Assembly: GCA_021232515.1 (NCBI GenBank)
Contig: JAJPOQ010000005.1
Span: forward strand, 1-45,345
Length of the DNA: 45,345 nucleotides
Direction of reading: 5' to 3'
Source: Lentisphaeraceae bacterium
GTDB lineage: Bacteria > Verrucomicrobiota > Lentisphaeria > Lentisphaerales > Lentisphaeraceae
Shown one piece after another: positions 7,165 through 16,251 of the stretch. The number at the start of each line of letters is the position of its first letter. Position 1 is the first letter of the stretch. Both the position numbers and the translations under genes were made by a program. The notes under the pieces are model-generated. The model searched no databases, was not told where the DNA came from, and saw only the letters and a list, made by a program, of their open reading frames with translations.

Positions 7165-9378
7165 GTGAAAAAGCTTCTTCTCCTAATAATAAGCGCTTTA
7201 ACCATCTCTGTTTCGGCTCAGTTTGGCGGCTTCAGTAAAAAAGTTAAAAAGCCTCTTGAGCTTCAAGCTTTTGACCGCGGCTTACAAGATTCAATATTCC
7301 TCAATAAAACCGACGTCGCTCCAGGCGAAACTATAAAAGTTTTAGTCGAAGTCAAAATAAAAAAAGACTGGGTCGTTTACTGGAGAAAATCTGGTGGCAT
7401 TTCAAGCCCAATGGACTTTCAATGGAAACTTCCAGAAGGTATAAAACTTGAGAAAATCGAATTCCCTTATCCTAAATATAAGTTTGACAAAGTCATCGGT
7501 TCTGGATCGTTCTACAATCAAAATGACGCGAAGTACATAGCCACTTTTTCTGTTTCGAAAGACATGCCCAAAGGGGATGCTAAGATCGGCATGCTTCTAA
7601 ATTGGCAAGCATGCATGCCGGGAGGTCAGTGCATACAGGAATTCTCAGGACCAAAACTGTATGAGACTTCTTTTAAAGTTTCTGACCAAAGTTCATTAAA
7701 TGAAGAAAATGTAAAACTCTTTCAAGCTGGGCAAGCAAAGCTTCCTTTAGACGCTCCAGACTCTTGGCAAATTCACGCATTTAAAACTAAACAAAAGCTG
7801 AAAGGTCCTTACGACGATAATCCAGTAGAAAAAGACGTCGTCATAGTCACGATCAAAGCCCCTACTCCTTTAAGTAAAGAACAAGCTATGTTCTTTCCAA
7901 CTAGTCAAACCGCTCATGCTCAAACCATCGACCATCAAACACTGCAACTAGATGACAATACCATTCAACGTACTTACGAACTAGATAGTGAAACTCTTTC
8001 AAGCTTCAACAAACTTGCAGGCGTCGTCACGGTAAAAGGCCAGGAGAAAACTCTAGCTTATAAACTAGAATCCCAAGTATCAGAAACACCTTATGCCGCT
8101 ACATCAAAAAATAATACTACTGAAAAATCTGGTGCTAGTTACCGTGGTTTATCTGGTGAGAATATTTCAGATAACAAAAACACTAGTATCTTCACAAACC
8201 TTATCTTCGCATTTCTCGGTGGTTTCATACTCAACCTTATGCCTTGTGTTTTTCCTGTTCTTTCGATCAAGGTCATGGGCTTTGTCAATCAAGCCAAAGA
8301 AGGAAAAGGCCACGGTATAATGCACGCTGGTATCTTTACTCTCGGTGTTCTAATTTCATTTTGGATTCTAGCCGGAGTCACACTTGGCCTGAAATCCACA
8401 AATCAGGATGTAACCTGGGGCTTCCAACTTCAAAACCCCTACATCATGTACTCTTTAGTCGCACTACTTCTAGCACTTTCGCTCAACCTCTTCGGTGTCT
8501 TTGAAATAGGCGTTTCACTCACTTCTGCCGGACAGTCTGTTCAAGGAAAAACAGGACTCTACGGATCCTTTATGAGCGGAGTCCTTGCCACTGTCGTTGC
8601 GACTCCTTGCATGGCTCCTATGCTTGGTGCGGCACTCGCTTTTGCCTTCACACAACCTCCATTTATTGCGATGATCTTCTTTACTGCAATTGGCCTTGGC
8701 CTTAGTTCACCTTATTTATTTTTAGCAATCTTCCCCAAGTTTTTAAAATTCATCCCAAAACCTGGTGCTTGGATGGAAACCTTTAAACAGTCTATGGGCT
8801 TTCTCATGCTTCTAGCTGTTATTTGGTTGATGGAAACTCTTCAATCTCTAATAGCTGAACAAGATAAGTTCTTTAATGTCTTGTGGTCATACACTCTCTT
8901 AGCTACTGCACTTTGGATCTACGGAAAATACAGTCCTCTCTACGTCGAGAAGTCTAAGAAAATAAAGGGTGTACTGGCTGCTTTAGTCTTAGCCTTTGTC
9001 GCAGTCAGTTACGGTTTTGGAAAGCTTGAAGAGAAAACTGTTCTCACTTGGGAAAAGTTCGACCCAGTCAAACTTGAACAGTATCAACAAGAAAAGATAC
9101 CTGTCTTCATCGACTTTACGGCTAAATGGTGTGCGACATGTCAAGTAAATAAAAAACTGGCAATCTATCCAAACACCGACCTTTTCCTGAAGAAAAAAGT
9201 TGTACTCATGAAAGCTGACAACACCAAGCACAATGAAGTCATAAACCAATGGCTAGATAAATTTAATAGCCCAGGCGTACCACTGAACCTTCTCTATGAT
9301 GGCAAAAATGAAACGCCTGTGAAGTTCCCAGAGACATTCACTAAAGGCATGCTGGCGGAACAGCTCAATAAACTATAG
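7165..9378 (+). CDS. dsbD: Thiol:disulfide interchange protein DsbD family
   Basis: The product has 737 residues in the classic three-part layout. After a signal peptide (about 1-18) comes a periplasmic DsbD-alpha/ScsB-like domain with the cysteine pair CMPGGQC (150 and 156). The central membrane domain (about 340-620, about eight helices) has the redox cysteines in NLMPCVFPV (Cys361) and ATPCMAPM (Cys482). The C-terminal thioredoxin-like domain has WCATC (Cys656 and Cys659). The family moves electrons from cytoplasmic thioredoxin across the membrane to periplasmic disulfide isomerases, cytochrome c maturation factors or methionine repair. That fits a genome region rich in exported CxxCH proteins. 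The start is GTG, followed by KKLLLLIIS. It stands alone, upstream of serB by 85 nt. Confidence 0.95.
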   Translation: MKKLLLLIISALTISVSAQFGGFSKKVKKPLELQAFDRGLQDSIFLNKTDVAPGETIKVLVEVKIKKDWVVYWRKSGGISSPMDFQWKLPEGIKLEKIEFPYPKYKFDKVIGSGSFYNQNDAKYIATFSVSKDMPKGDAKIGMLLNWQACMPGGQCIQEFSGPKLYETSFKVSDQSSLNEENVKLFQAGQAKLPLDAPDSWQIHAFKTKQKLKGPYDDNPVEKDVVIVTIKAPTPLSKEQAMFFPTSQTAHAQTIDHQTLQLDDNTIQRTYELDSETLSSFNKLAGVVTVKGQEKTLAYKLESQVSETPYAATSKNNTTEKSGASYRGLSGENISDNKNTSIFTNLIFAFLGGFILNLMPCVFPVLSIKVMGFVNQAKEGKGHGIMHAGIFTLGVLISFWILAGVTLGLKSTNQDVTWGFQLQNPYIMYSLVALLLALSLNLFGVFEIGVSLTSAGQSVQGKTGLYGSFMSGVLATVVATPCMAPMLGAALAFAFTQPPFIAMIFFTAIGLGLSSPYLFLAIFPKFLKFIPKPGAWMETFKQSMGFLMLLAVIWLMETLQSLIAEQDKFFNVLWSYTLLATALWIYGKYSPLYVEKSKKIKGVLAALVLAFVAVSYGFGKLEEKTVLTWEKFDPVKLEQYQQEKIPVFIDFTAKWCATCQVNKKLAIYPNTDLFLKKKVVLMKADNTKHNEVINQWLDKFNSPGVPLNLLYDGKNETPVKFPETFTKGMLAEQLNKL

Positions 9379-9392
9379 GTTCGCGTCTTTTT

Positions 9393-9415
9393 AAGAGAGG
9401 CAGTTTGTCTCTCTT
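9393..9415 (+). terminator. Weak hairpin between dsbD and serB
   Basis: AAGAGAG (9393-9399) pairs with CTCTCTT (9409-9415) over a 9-nt loop. No U-tract follows, so it may only attenuate read-through or mark mRNA processing between dsbD and serB. Confidence 0.3.
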
Positions 9416-9463
9416 GAGTTCAGAGTTATTATGGTTCAATAAAATTTTAACTCTAGGATTATC

Positions 9464-10384
9464 ATGGCCTCAAATAGCTATATTCTGACCATTCTTGCTC
9501 GAGAAATAACTCCGGCAAATTTAGCTGCGACCTTTTCTGCACTAGATACAAATAACTTTTCTCTCAACAACGTTAAAAGACTTTCTGGCGACTCTGAAAC
9601 TGCTAGTAAGAATAAAGCTTGTTATGAGCTCACTATCTCAGGTGATAAAGACCTAGATGCCGTTCGCGCGATCGTTGCCCCTATTATCGAAAATCAAGGT
9701 CTCGACATTTGTGTTATTCCTACAAGCTTCGATCGTTCTAACATAAAACTTGCCGTTTTCGACATGGACTCTACTCTCGTTCAGTGTGAGTGTATCGATG
9801 AACTTGCTAAGAGACACGGCATAGGCGAACAGGTTTCATCTATCACAGCTTCAGCAATGCGCGGTGAAATAGATTTCAATGAAAGTTTCTCACGCAGAAT
9901 GGCTCTACTAAACGGGCTTTCTGAGGAAGTACTTCAGGACATCGCCGACAACCTTCCATTGACTGAAGGTGTTGAGTACATGATGAAAAGTCTTAAGAGT
10001 CTTGGTTATAAAACTGCCCTTTTCTCTGGCGGTTTCTATTTCTTTGCAAATCACCTACAGAAGCTTCTAGACATTGACTATGTTTACGCTAACAACTTAG
10101 AAATAGTAGACGGCGCAGTTACGGGTCGTGTTACAGGTGAAGTTGTCAACGGCGAAAAGAAGCAAGAAAGACTTGTTGAAGTTGCCAAAGAACTCAATTT
10201 AACAACCGACCAAGTTGTTGCTTGCGGTGATGGCGCAAATGACCTACCGATGCTTAAAACTGCTGGTCTTGGCGTTGCCTTCCACGCTAAGCCACTAGTT
10301 CGCGAAGAAGCTGGACTTTCAGTTTCATCTATCGGCTTAGATGGCCTTTTATATATTTTAGGAAACTCTGACAGCGATTTCTAA
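9464..10384 (+). CDS. serB: Phosphoserine phosphatase SerB
   Basis: The product has 306 residues. Residues 1-90 form an ACT-like regulatory domain. The HAD hydrolase domain starts with the catalytic motif AVFDMDSTLVQ (Asp100 nucleophile, Asp102 acid/base). It continues with LFSGGF (motif II Ser188) and VVACGDGANDLPML (motif III/IV acidic residues at about 256 and 260), all canonical for SerB. It removes phosphate from O-phosphoserine, the last step of serine synthesis, in the cytoplasm. The length matches the ACT-containing bacterial SerB class. The ATG at 9464 has AGGATT just upstream. No serA or serC is present in the window. A strong terminator follows directly, so the unit ends here. Confidence 0.96.
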   Translation: MASNSYILTILAREITPANLAATFSALDTNNFSLNNVKRLSGDSETASKNKACYELTISGDKDLDAVRAIVAPIIENQGLDICVIPTSFDRSNIKLAVFDMDSTLVQCECIDELAKRHGIGEQVSSITASAMRGEIDFNESFSRRMALLNGLSEEVLQDIADNLPLTEGVEYMMKSLKSLGYKTALFSGGFYFFANHLQKLLDIDYVYANNLEIVDGAVTGRVTGEVVNGEKKQERLVEVAKELNLTTDQVVACGDGANDLPMLKTAGLGVAFHAKPLVREEAGLSVSSIGLDGLLYILGNSDSDF

Positions 10385-10404
10385 ATCTTCTTCAGTAGAC
10401 CTTC

Positions 10405-10443
10405 AAAGCCTCAAACTATACGAAATGTAGTTTGAGGCTTTTT
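10405..10443 (+). terminator. Rho-independent terminator of serB
   Basis: A perfect 14-bp stem (AAAGCCTCAAACTA at 10405-10418 with its complement at 10428-10441) has a 9-nt loop and runs into TTTTT at 10439-10443. It lies 20 nt after the serB stop. Confidence 0.9.
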
Positions 10444-10633
10444 CGTTTATAAGCACGCTATCCTCAAAACCTATCGAGAAACATCAAGCATTGAATTTCA
10501 TAATTATAAATATTTAAGCAAAAAATATCATATACTTGTCACTGAATCATATTTTACCGTGTAAGACCAAATAGAAAGAAAATTTGTTTTGGCTCCAAGC
10601 AGCCAATAAATTACTAGAATTCAGGAAACTTGC
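10444..10633 (+). other. AT-rich leader of the DUF1592-type operon
   Basis: The stretch holds no convincing gene. A weak promoter-like TTGTCA at 10535-10540 lacks a good -10. A small 6-bp hairpin (TTGGCT at 10589-10594 with AGCCAA at 10601-10606) lies in the presumed 5' leader. CAGGAA is the ribosome site ahead of the ATG at 10634. Confidence 0.4.
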
Positions 10634-13600
10634 ATGAACGACACCATTCAGAAATTTAGCATAAAGCTTTTAGTTATTGGCCTACTCGCATGGCCTCTGA
10701 CAACTTCTGCTGCCGATACACTCAAAAGAAGCCAGTACGATTTTCAAAAGGACATAATGCCTATTTTTGAAAAGTACTGTACGAGTTGTCATGGTCCAAA
10801 GAAGAAAAAAGGTGGAGTGAGAATTACTGATCTTGATCCTGATTTTGTAAAAGGCCCCGACGCCAACAAATGGTACGGCATGCTAGACGTCATGAATCTT
10901 GGCGAAATGCCTCCAGAAAAAAAAGACCAGCCCACAGACGAAGAACGCCGAAAAATCATCGATTGGTTAACTGTTGAACTAAAGCATGCCAGCCAGCTTA
11001 AAAGTGGTGATACTAAGACTATCATGCGACGCCTAAACAAACAGCAATACACCAACAGTCTTAAAGAACTTTTAGGTGTCGATGTTGATTTTGGCAAAGC
11101 TCTACCAGATGACGGTCAATCTCATGAAGGTTTTACCAATATTGGTGAAACTTTAACCATGTCGACTCTACACATGGAGTACTACATGAAGATTGCTCGC
11201 GATGCCTTAGATAAGGCTATATTCACAACTGACAAGCCTGAAATCTACCGCTTTAAAACAACGATTGGCAAAGATATCAGCCAAGAAAAAGGTAAGATCA
11301 GCCTCGGTTACCAAGGAGAAGCTCTAAATAAATCTGACTACTTACTCGAAGAGCTCAAACCTGAAAACAAGTCATTCCCGACTGTACCTCATAAGTTTAA
11401 AACTGATTATAACTTTCAGAACAACCAAGCTGGTGCAGGAGATGGTAGCACGAATAGCCTCTATGGTACATTTTATCTCGATATGCGCGGCTCGAACCAA
11501 AAACGCTTCAGCGTTGAAAAGGAAGGTTTATTTTTAAAATCTGCTCTACCTCATGTCGAAAAATCATCTTATGTTTGGCAAGGCCCTGCCCCTAACTTAA
11601 AAGTGATAATGAGAGATTTCCCAAAATCGGGTAATTTCAGAGTTAAAATTGAGGCTGCAAAAGCGCCACTACAGCAAAAGAACCTTAAGTACTTAGCTCT
11701 CAAAGAACATGCAACCAAAATAAAGTTCGACAGTAAAAAGCTCAAGTTAACAGCGGCAAAAGACGCCATAGTCATCGACGCCAAAAAGCCTTTTAGACAA
11801 AAAGGTCTCAATGCTACTGGTAAGTATATTCATACTAAAAAAGGCCCTTCTTTTGCCGGCTATAAGTTTAATATCCCTCATAATGGTCTCTATCAAATCG
11901 ATGCAGTTTACGCTGCTAGAGAGAAACGTCCACAGTCTTTAAAAATTGGTACTACTACTATTGATTTTGCTCTTGGCTCAATCAGCGGAAGTTGGGATAG
12001 GCTTCAACCACGTACTGTCGGTGTCGTTCGACTTTTCAAAGGGGAAAGAGAGCTTTATATAAAAATCAATAAGAAGCCTATTCCTCACATTCACTCCTTT
12101 GTATTAACACCTATTGACTCAAATGATCCTATCCAAGTGGCTTATAAAAAAGCAACCAAGGGTGGCGTAAGAATAGCTAAGCATGACCCTTATCTTAGAG
12201 CTTTTATGGGTAATAGGCTTGATGACGGTATGGAATACAAAACTTTTGATAAGCCTAAAAGGCTCAAAGGACCAATTGGTAAATTTCAGACTTTGGAATT
12301 TTTTGGGCGCTTAGAAGATATACCACTTCCTGTAATTGATAAAAATGACCATACTTTCCTCGCAAACATGGCTCTCATCGGTGTGTGGAATGATTCATTT
12401 GTAACTAAAAACCAAGATCAAGGTTCGCCGGTTATCATCAAAAGTGTCGAATTTGAAGGACCATACTACGAATCGTGGCCGCCGAAGTCGCATACAAATA
12501 TCTTCATCGAATCTAAAAATAAGGCCAATAAAGAAGTTTATACTCGTGAAATACTTAATCATTTCATGAGCAAAGCTTTCAGACGAACTCCTGAAAAGCA
12601 TGAAGTCGATCGCTTGGTGTCTTTCTGGAAAAGGAATCATCAAGACTTCCAAAGCTACGAAGAAAGTATCAAAGAACTACTAGTTGCAGTCTTATGTTCA
12701 CCAAATTTTCTATACTTAGCTGAACCTGAAGAGAAAGCCTCTAATAAAATCTCTGAATTTACTTTAGCATCGCGCCTCTCCTATTTTTTATGGGATAGCA
12801 TGCCCGATGAACGACTCCTTGAGCTAGCTTCAAAAAATCAGCTCCGCAAGAACATTTCAGCTGAATTAAAACGCATGTTACAAGATCCAAAAATAATGAA
12901 GTTTTCAAAATCTTTTTCCAATGAATGGCTCGACCTTCATAGATTACACAGTGTTGGAATCGATGTTTCACTTTATCCCGCCTTCACTCGCTTTGTGAAA
13001 GAAGACATGGCCAAGGAAACACATTATTTTTTCAATGAAGTCCTAACAAAGAACTTAGACATTTTGACTTTTATTGATTCTGACTTCTTGATGCTGAATC
13101 AGAACTTAGCACAATTCTACGGCATACCTGGTATCTATGGTAGTGAATTCCGTCGAGTCAGTGTTCCTCGCAACAAACGTCGTGGTGGCTTACTTTCACA
13201 AGGTAGTTTCTTAACTGGCCACTCTTCTGGAGAAGACTCTCACCCTATCAAACGCGGTGTTTGGCTCATAGAAAAAATAATCGACAATCCTCCACCAGAG
13301 CCGCCGCCTAACGTTCCACTTCCTGACCCAGAAGACCCAGAACTTGCTAAGCTGACAAAGAAACAACAACTCGAAAAGCATAGAGACAATGCGTCATGCC
13401 GAGACTGTCATAGAAAAATAGACCCGTGGGGCGTGCCTTTCGAACAGTACGATGCCGTTGGTAAACTGCGTACCCAGATCCGCACTAAAAAGCAAACTAT
13501 GCCGGTGGATTCTAAGTCTGAACTCATAAATGGCACAGTCATAAATGGTGTCGATGACCTCAAAGCATACATTTTGAAGAATGAGCAAGAAAGTGTAAAC

Positions 13601-13765
13601 CGAGGTGTTACTAAGCATCTACTTTCTTACGCTTTAGGTCGCTCTTTAAGTTTTACTGATGACGAAGAGTTGAATAATATCCTCAACTATGTCAGAAAAA
13701 ATGATTACAAGATGCAGGCCGTTGTTGAAGGCATCGTTCAAAGCAAACTATTTAACCAGCGTTAG
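10634..13765 (+). CDS. Planctomycete-type surface cytochrome, PSCyt1-DUF1587-DUF1595-DUF1592-DUF1588-DUF1585
   Basis: The product has 1043 residues and a signal peptide (about 1-27). An N-terminal cytochrome-c-like PSCyt1 domain carries CTSCH (49-53). The known planctomycete module order follows: DUF1587 (NKQQYTNSLKELLGVDV, about 135-195), a beta-rich region of about 390-500 that may be a carbohydrate-binding type, DUF1595 (FRRTPEKHEVDRLVSFW), DUF1592 (ASRLSYFLWDSMPDERL to LAQFYGI), DUF1588 with a second haem-type motif CRDCH (922-926), and DUF1585 at the end (KHLLSYALGRSLSF). It is therefore an exported protein with two potential haems. The family is widespread in Planctomycetota, Verrucomicrobiota and Lentisphaerota, but its electron donors and substrates are unknown. 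It is followed at 12 nt by a DUF1552 gene, its usual partner. Confidence 0.93.
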   Translation: MNDTIQKFSIKLLVIGLLAWPLTTSAADTLKRSQYDFQKDIMPIFEKYCTSCHGPKKKKGGVRITDLDPDFVKGPDANKWYGMLDVMNLGEMPPEKKDQPTDEERRKIIDWLTVELKHASQLKSGDTKTIMRRLNKQQYTNSLKELLGVDVDFGKALPDDGQSHEGFTNIGETLTMSTLHMEYYMKIARDALDKAIFTTDKPEIYRFKTTIGKDISQEKGKISLGYQGEALNKSDYLLEELKPENKSFPTVPHKFKTDYNFQNNQAGAGDGSTNSLYGTFYLDMRGSNQKRFSVEKEGLFLKSALPHVEKSSYVWQGPAPNLKVIMRDFPKSGNFRVKIEAAKAPLQQKNLKYLALKEHATKIKFDSKKLKLTAAKDAIVIDAKKPFRQKGLNATGKYIHTKKGPSFAGYKFNIPHNGLYQIDAVYAAREKRPQSLKIGTTTIDFALGSISGSWDRLQPRTVGVVRLFKGERELYIKINKKPIPHIHSFVLTPIDSNDPIQVAYKKATKGGVRIAKHDPYLRAFMGNRLDDGMEYKTFDKPKRLKGPIGKFQTLEFFGRLEDIPLPVIDKNDHTFLANMALIGVWNDSFVTKNQDQGSPVIIKSVEFEGPYYESWPPKSHTNIFIESKNKANKEVYTREILNHFMSKAFRRTPEKHEVDRLVSFWKRNHQDFQSYEESIKELLVAVLCSPNFLYLAEPEEKASNKISEFTLASRLSYFLWDSMPDERLLELASKNQLRKNISAELKRMLQDPKIMKFSKSFSNEWLDLHRLHSVGIDVSLYPAFTRFVKEDMAKETHYFFNEVLTKNLDILTFIDSDFLMLNQNLAQFYGIPGIYGSEFRRVSVPRNKRRGGLLSQGSFLTGHSSGEDSHPIKRGVWLIEKIIDNPPPEPPPNVPLPDPEDPELAKLTKKQQLEKHRDNASCRDCHRKIDPWGVPFEQYDAVGKLRTQIRTKKQTMPVDSKSELINGTVINGVDDLKAYILKNEQESVNRGVTKHLLSYALGRSLSFTDDEELNNILNYVRKNDYKMQAVVEGIVQSKLFNQR

Positions 13766-13777
13766 TGAGAGAATAAT

Positions 13778-15109
13778 ATGGAAAAATCATGGCATCTAAA
13801 AAGAAGAACTTTTCTTAAAGGTCTTGGAGTTTCTTGTGCACTACCCTTTCTTGAAAGTATGGCCAAGGACACTGCAAAAAATCCAAATACAGCAAAACGC
13901 TGCGTCTTCTCATATGTTCCCAACGGGGTCAGCCTTCCAGACTCTAAAAATAAAGCATTTAAAGACTGGCACTGGTTTCCTCATGGAGAAGGAGAAAAGT
14001 TTCAATTTACTAAAGTCCAAGAACCACTACAGAAGTTTAGAAATAAGCTTTTATACGTCGGTGGCTTATCACACCCAAGAAGTCGTAAGATACTCGGTCA
14101 TGCAGCTGGTGACACCTGGTTGACTGGAGGAGACATAAGTGGTGCCGAGTATAAAAACAGTATTTCAATCGATCAGGTAGCTGCTTCTGTCCTAGGAAAA
14201 CAAACTCGCTTTTCTTCTCTAGCTCTTTCGTGTGATGGAGGTGTTGGTTATAAGTCTCGTGTCTCAACTTGTTCATTCGATGACTCAGGCAAAGCCATGC
14301 CGACTGAGTCCAATCCAAGAGAAATCTTCGAACGTTACTTTAGTCAAAATGACGCCAAATCAAAAGAACTTCGCAAAAAGAGACTACACCAAGGCAAAAA
14401 AATAGTCGACCTTGTTATGGCTGATGCAAAAGATCTATCGAGAAAACTTGGTAAGCAGGATCATCAAAAAATGGATGAGTACCTAAGTTCTGTTAGTGAA
14501 ATTGAGGAAAATATAAAGCGCACAGAAGATTGGCTCGATGTGCCGATGAAAAAGGTAAAAGTCGATCACATAAACTTTGGCGTAAAACAATCAGCACCGA
14601 AAGACTATATCCGCACTATGTATGACCTCATCGCCCTTGCTTTTGAGGCGGACATAACACGAGTTGCAACCTACATGATTTCTCGAGAAGACGGCATGGG
14701 TTTCGGAGACAAGTTCCCGATTATTACTTTAGGTTATAAAGGTCACCACGGCATTTCTCACGATAGGTCAAAAGGCAGTTTTGAACGCTGGGGCCGCTAT
14801 GACAGGTTCTTAAATGAACAATTTGCTTACTTTGTCGACAAGCTAAGTAACATCCAAGATGAAAATGGCTCGATCTTAGACTCAACTATGGCCATGCATG
14901 GAAGTGCATGTTCTACGACTCATAATGCAAGGAACTACCCTATAGTCATCGCTGGTGGGCAGAAACTAGGACTTGTCGGTGGACAGTTCTTAAAGTTTAA
15001 TGAAAAAACACCACTAGCAAACATGTATGTTACGATGCTTAACTCTCTTGGAGTTCCAACTAAGAAGTTCGCCGATAGTACAGGTGAGCTAACTGATATA
15101 CTTGCATAA
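13778..15109 (+). CDS. DUF1552 family protein, Tat-exported
   Basis: The product has 443 residues. The N-terminus has a twin-arginine signal (KRRTFLKGLGVSCALPFLE), so it is probably exported folded. The body matches DUF1552: KRCVFSYVPNGVSLPD, then LLYVGGLSHPRSRKILGHAA, and GHHGISHDR near residues 327-335. DUF1552 is a distant relative of DUF1501, and both almost always accompany planctomycete cytochrome modules, as the upstream gene shows here (12 nt gap, GAGAG ribosome site). The two proteins probably act together outside the cytoplasm. Biochemical activity is unknown. The gene is followed by a strong terminator and is the end of the two-gene operon. Confidence 0.92.
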   Translation: MEKSWHLKRRTFLKGLGVSCALPFLESMAKDTAKNPNTAKRCVFSYVPNGVSLPDSKNKAFKDWHWFPHGEGEKFQFTKVQEPLQKFRNKLLYVGGLSHPRSRKILGHAAGDTWLTGGDISGAEYKNSISIDQVAASVLGKQTRFSSLALSCDGGVGYKSRVSTCSFDDSGKAMPTESNPREIFERYFSQNDAKSKELRKKRLHQGKKIVDLVMADAKDLSRKLGKQDHQKMDEYLSSVSEIEENIKRTEDWLDVPMKKVKVDHINFGVKQSAPKDYIRTMYDLIALAFEADITRVATYMISREDGMGFGDKFPIITLGYKGHHGISHDRSKGSFERWGRYDRFLNEQFAYFVDKLSNIQDENGSILDSTMAMHGSACSTTHNARNYPIVIAGGQKLGLVGGQFLKFNEKTPLANMYVTMLNSLGVPTKKFADSTGELTDILA

Positions 15110-15128
15110 GTTAATACTCTAGAAACTC

Positions 15129-15166
15129 AAAAGCTCTAAGTGACGAACCACTTAGAGCTTTTTTTG
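15129..15166 (+). terminator. Bidirectional terminator between DUF1552 and ankyrin genes
   Basis: A perfect 14-bp stem (AAAAGCTCTAAGTG, 15129-15142, with its complement at 15149-15162) has a 6-nt loop. It is followed on the plus strand by a U-tract to 15165. On the minus strand it ends in TTTT, so it can also stop transcription of the convergent ankyrin gene. Confidence 0.88.
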
Positions 15167-15181
15167 TAAATAGTTCTTATA

Positions 15182-16210
15182 TTAAGAAGCTACTGTAAAG
15201 TCTGCATCTTGGAAGCAATCTGCCGCCAAATGCAATGGTGTTACACCAATATTATTTTGGATGTCTACACGAGCACCATTTGAAACAAGAACGTGAACTA
15301 ACTCGGATGAGTTTCTCTCTACAGATCTATGCAAAGGAGTCTCTCCTAAGTCATTGGCTGTATTGACTTCTGCACCTGCTTCGATAAGTAACTTCAAAGA
15401 TGCTGCATTACCATGCTCTGTGCATGCTTGTAGTGAAGTGTTTCCGAAATCATCGATGATGTTAAAGTCCGCATGGTGATGTAATAACAATGCGACCATC
15501 TCTTCATTGTGCGATGCCTTATGAAGAGCTGTTTGCCCGTAGAAACCACGGTAATTCACATCTGCGCCACACTTAAGGAGTTTATCAACTGACTTGATGT
15601 TATCGTTTTCCACGGCGTGATTGAGAGGTGTATCACTAAAATTGTCGCGAGCATTTATATCTGCTCCGGCATCCAAAAGTTTCTCAACATAAACTGTACT
15701 CCATACCGCTAAGTGTAGTGGAGATTCACCAGAATTGTTTCTTGCATTTACATTTGCCCCTTTCTTAACCATGAAAGCTAGAGCATTTGATTTGCGGTTA
15801 GAAACAGAAAGATGAAGAGGTGTATTACCTTCTGAGTTTTTGCGATTTATAAGTGCTCCCTTTTTAAGGAGGAACTCTACAACATTTTGGTGACCACACT
15901 CAGCAGCCATATGCATCAAAGTGTTACCATTCTTATCGCGAATATTTAATAGACCGACATTCCCCTTTTTGAAGAGGTACTTGATGCGAACAAGGTTACC
16001 ACTTCTTGCTGCTAAAAATGAATCGTGATCTTTATAAACCTGTTTGAGACCTACCATAGCTCCATGACTTAGCAGCGACTTAACCATGACAACTTCACTT
16101 CTTTCAATAGATCTAGAAAGTGGAGAAGTATTGTTTTGGTCCAATAAATTAGGGTCAGCGCCAGCTTTCAAAAGCATCTTCATAATTTTGACTTCGTTCT
16201 TAGTAGCCAT
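15182..16210 (-). CDS. Ankyrin-repeat protein
   Basis: The product has 342 residues and consists of about ten or eleven ankyrin repeats of about 32-33 residues, starting at about 4, 27, 62, 94, 127, 160, 191, 223, 255, 288 and 321. The repeats show the TPLHLA and GADVN signatures. There is no signal peptide or membrane helix, so it should be a cytoplasmic protein-binding scaffold. It begins within the first repeat and stops inside the last one (TPLHLAADCFQDADFTVAS), with no separate capping helices. The start is supported by AAGGGGG ending 5 nt before the ATG. It follows the radical SAM gene by 41 nt on the same strand and may be the last gene of that operon. No effector or enzymatic domain is present, and the partner is unknown. 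Confidence 0.9.
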   Translation of the reverse strand: MATKNEVKIMKMLLKAGADPNLLDQNNTSPLSRSIERSEVVMVKSLLSHGAMVGLKQVYKDHDSFLAARSGNLVRIKYLFKKGNVGLLNIRDKNGNTLMHMAAECGHQNVVEFLLKKGALINRKNSEGNTPLHLSVSNRKSNALAFMVKKGANVNARNNSGESPLHLAVWSTVYVEKLLDAGADINARDNFSDTPLNHAVENDNIKSVDKLLKCGADVNYRGFYGQTALHKASHNEEMVALLLHHHADFNIIDDFGNTSLQACTEHGNAASLKLLIEAGAEVNTANDLGETPLHRSVERNSSELVHVLVSNGARVDIQNNIGVTPLHLAADCFQDADFTVAS

Positions 16211-16251
16211 ATGATCCCCCTTATCTAAGGTTTTATTTAATATAATCTATT

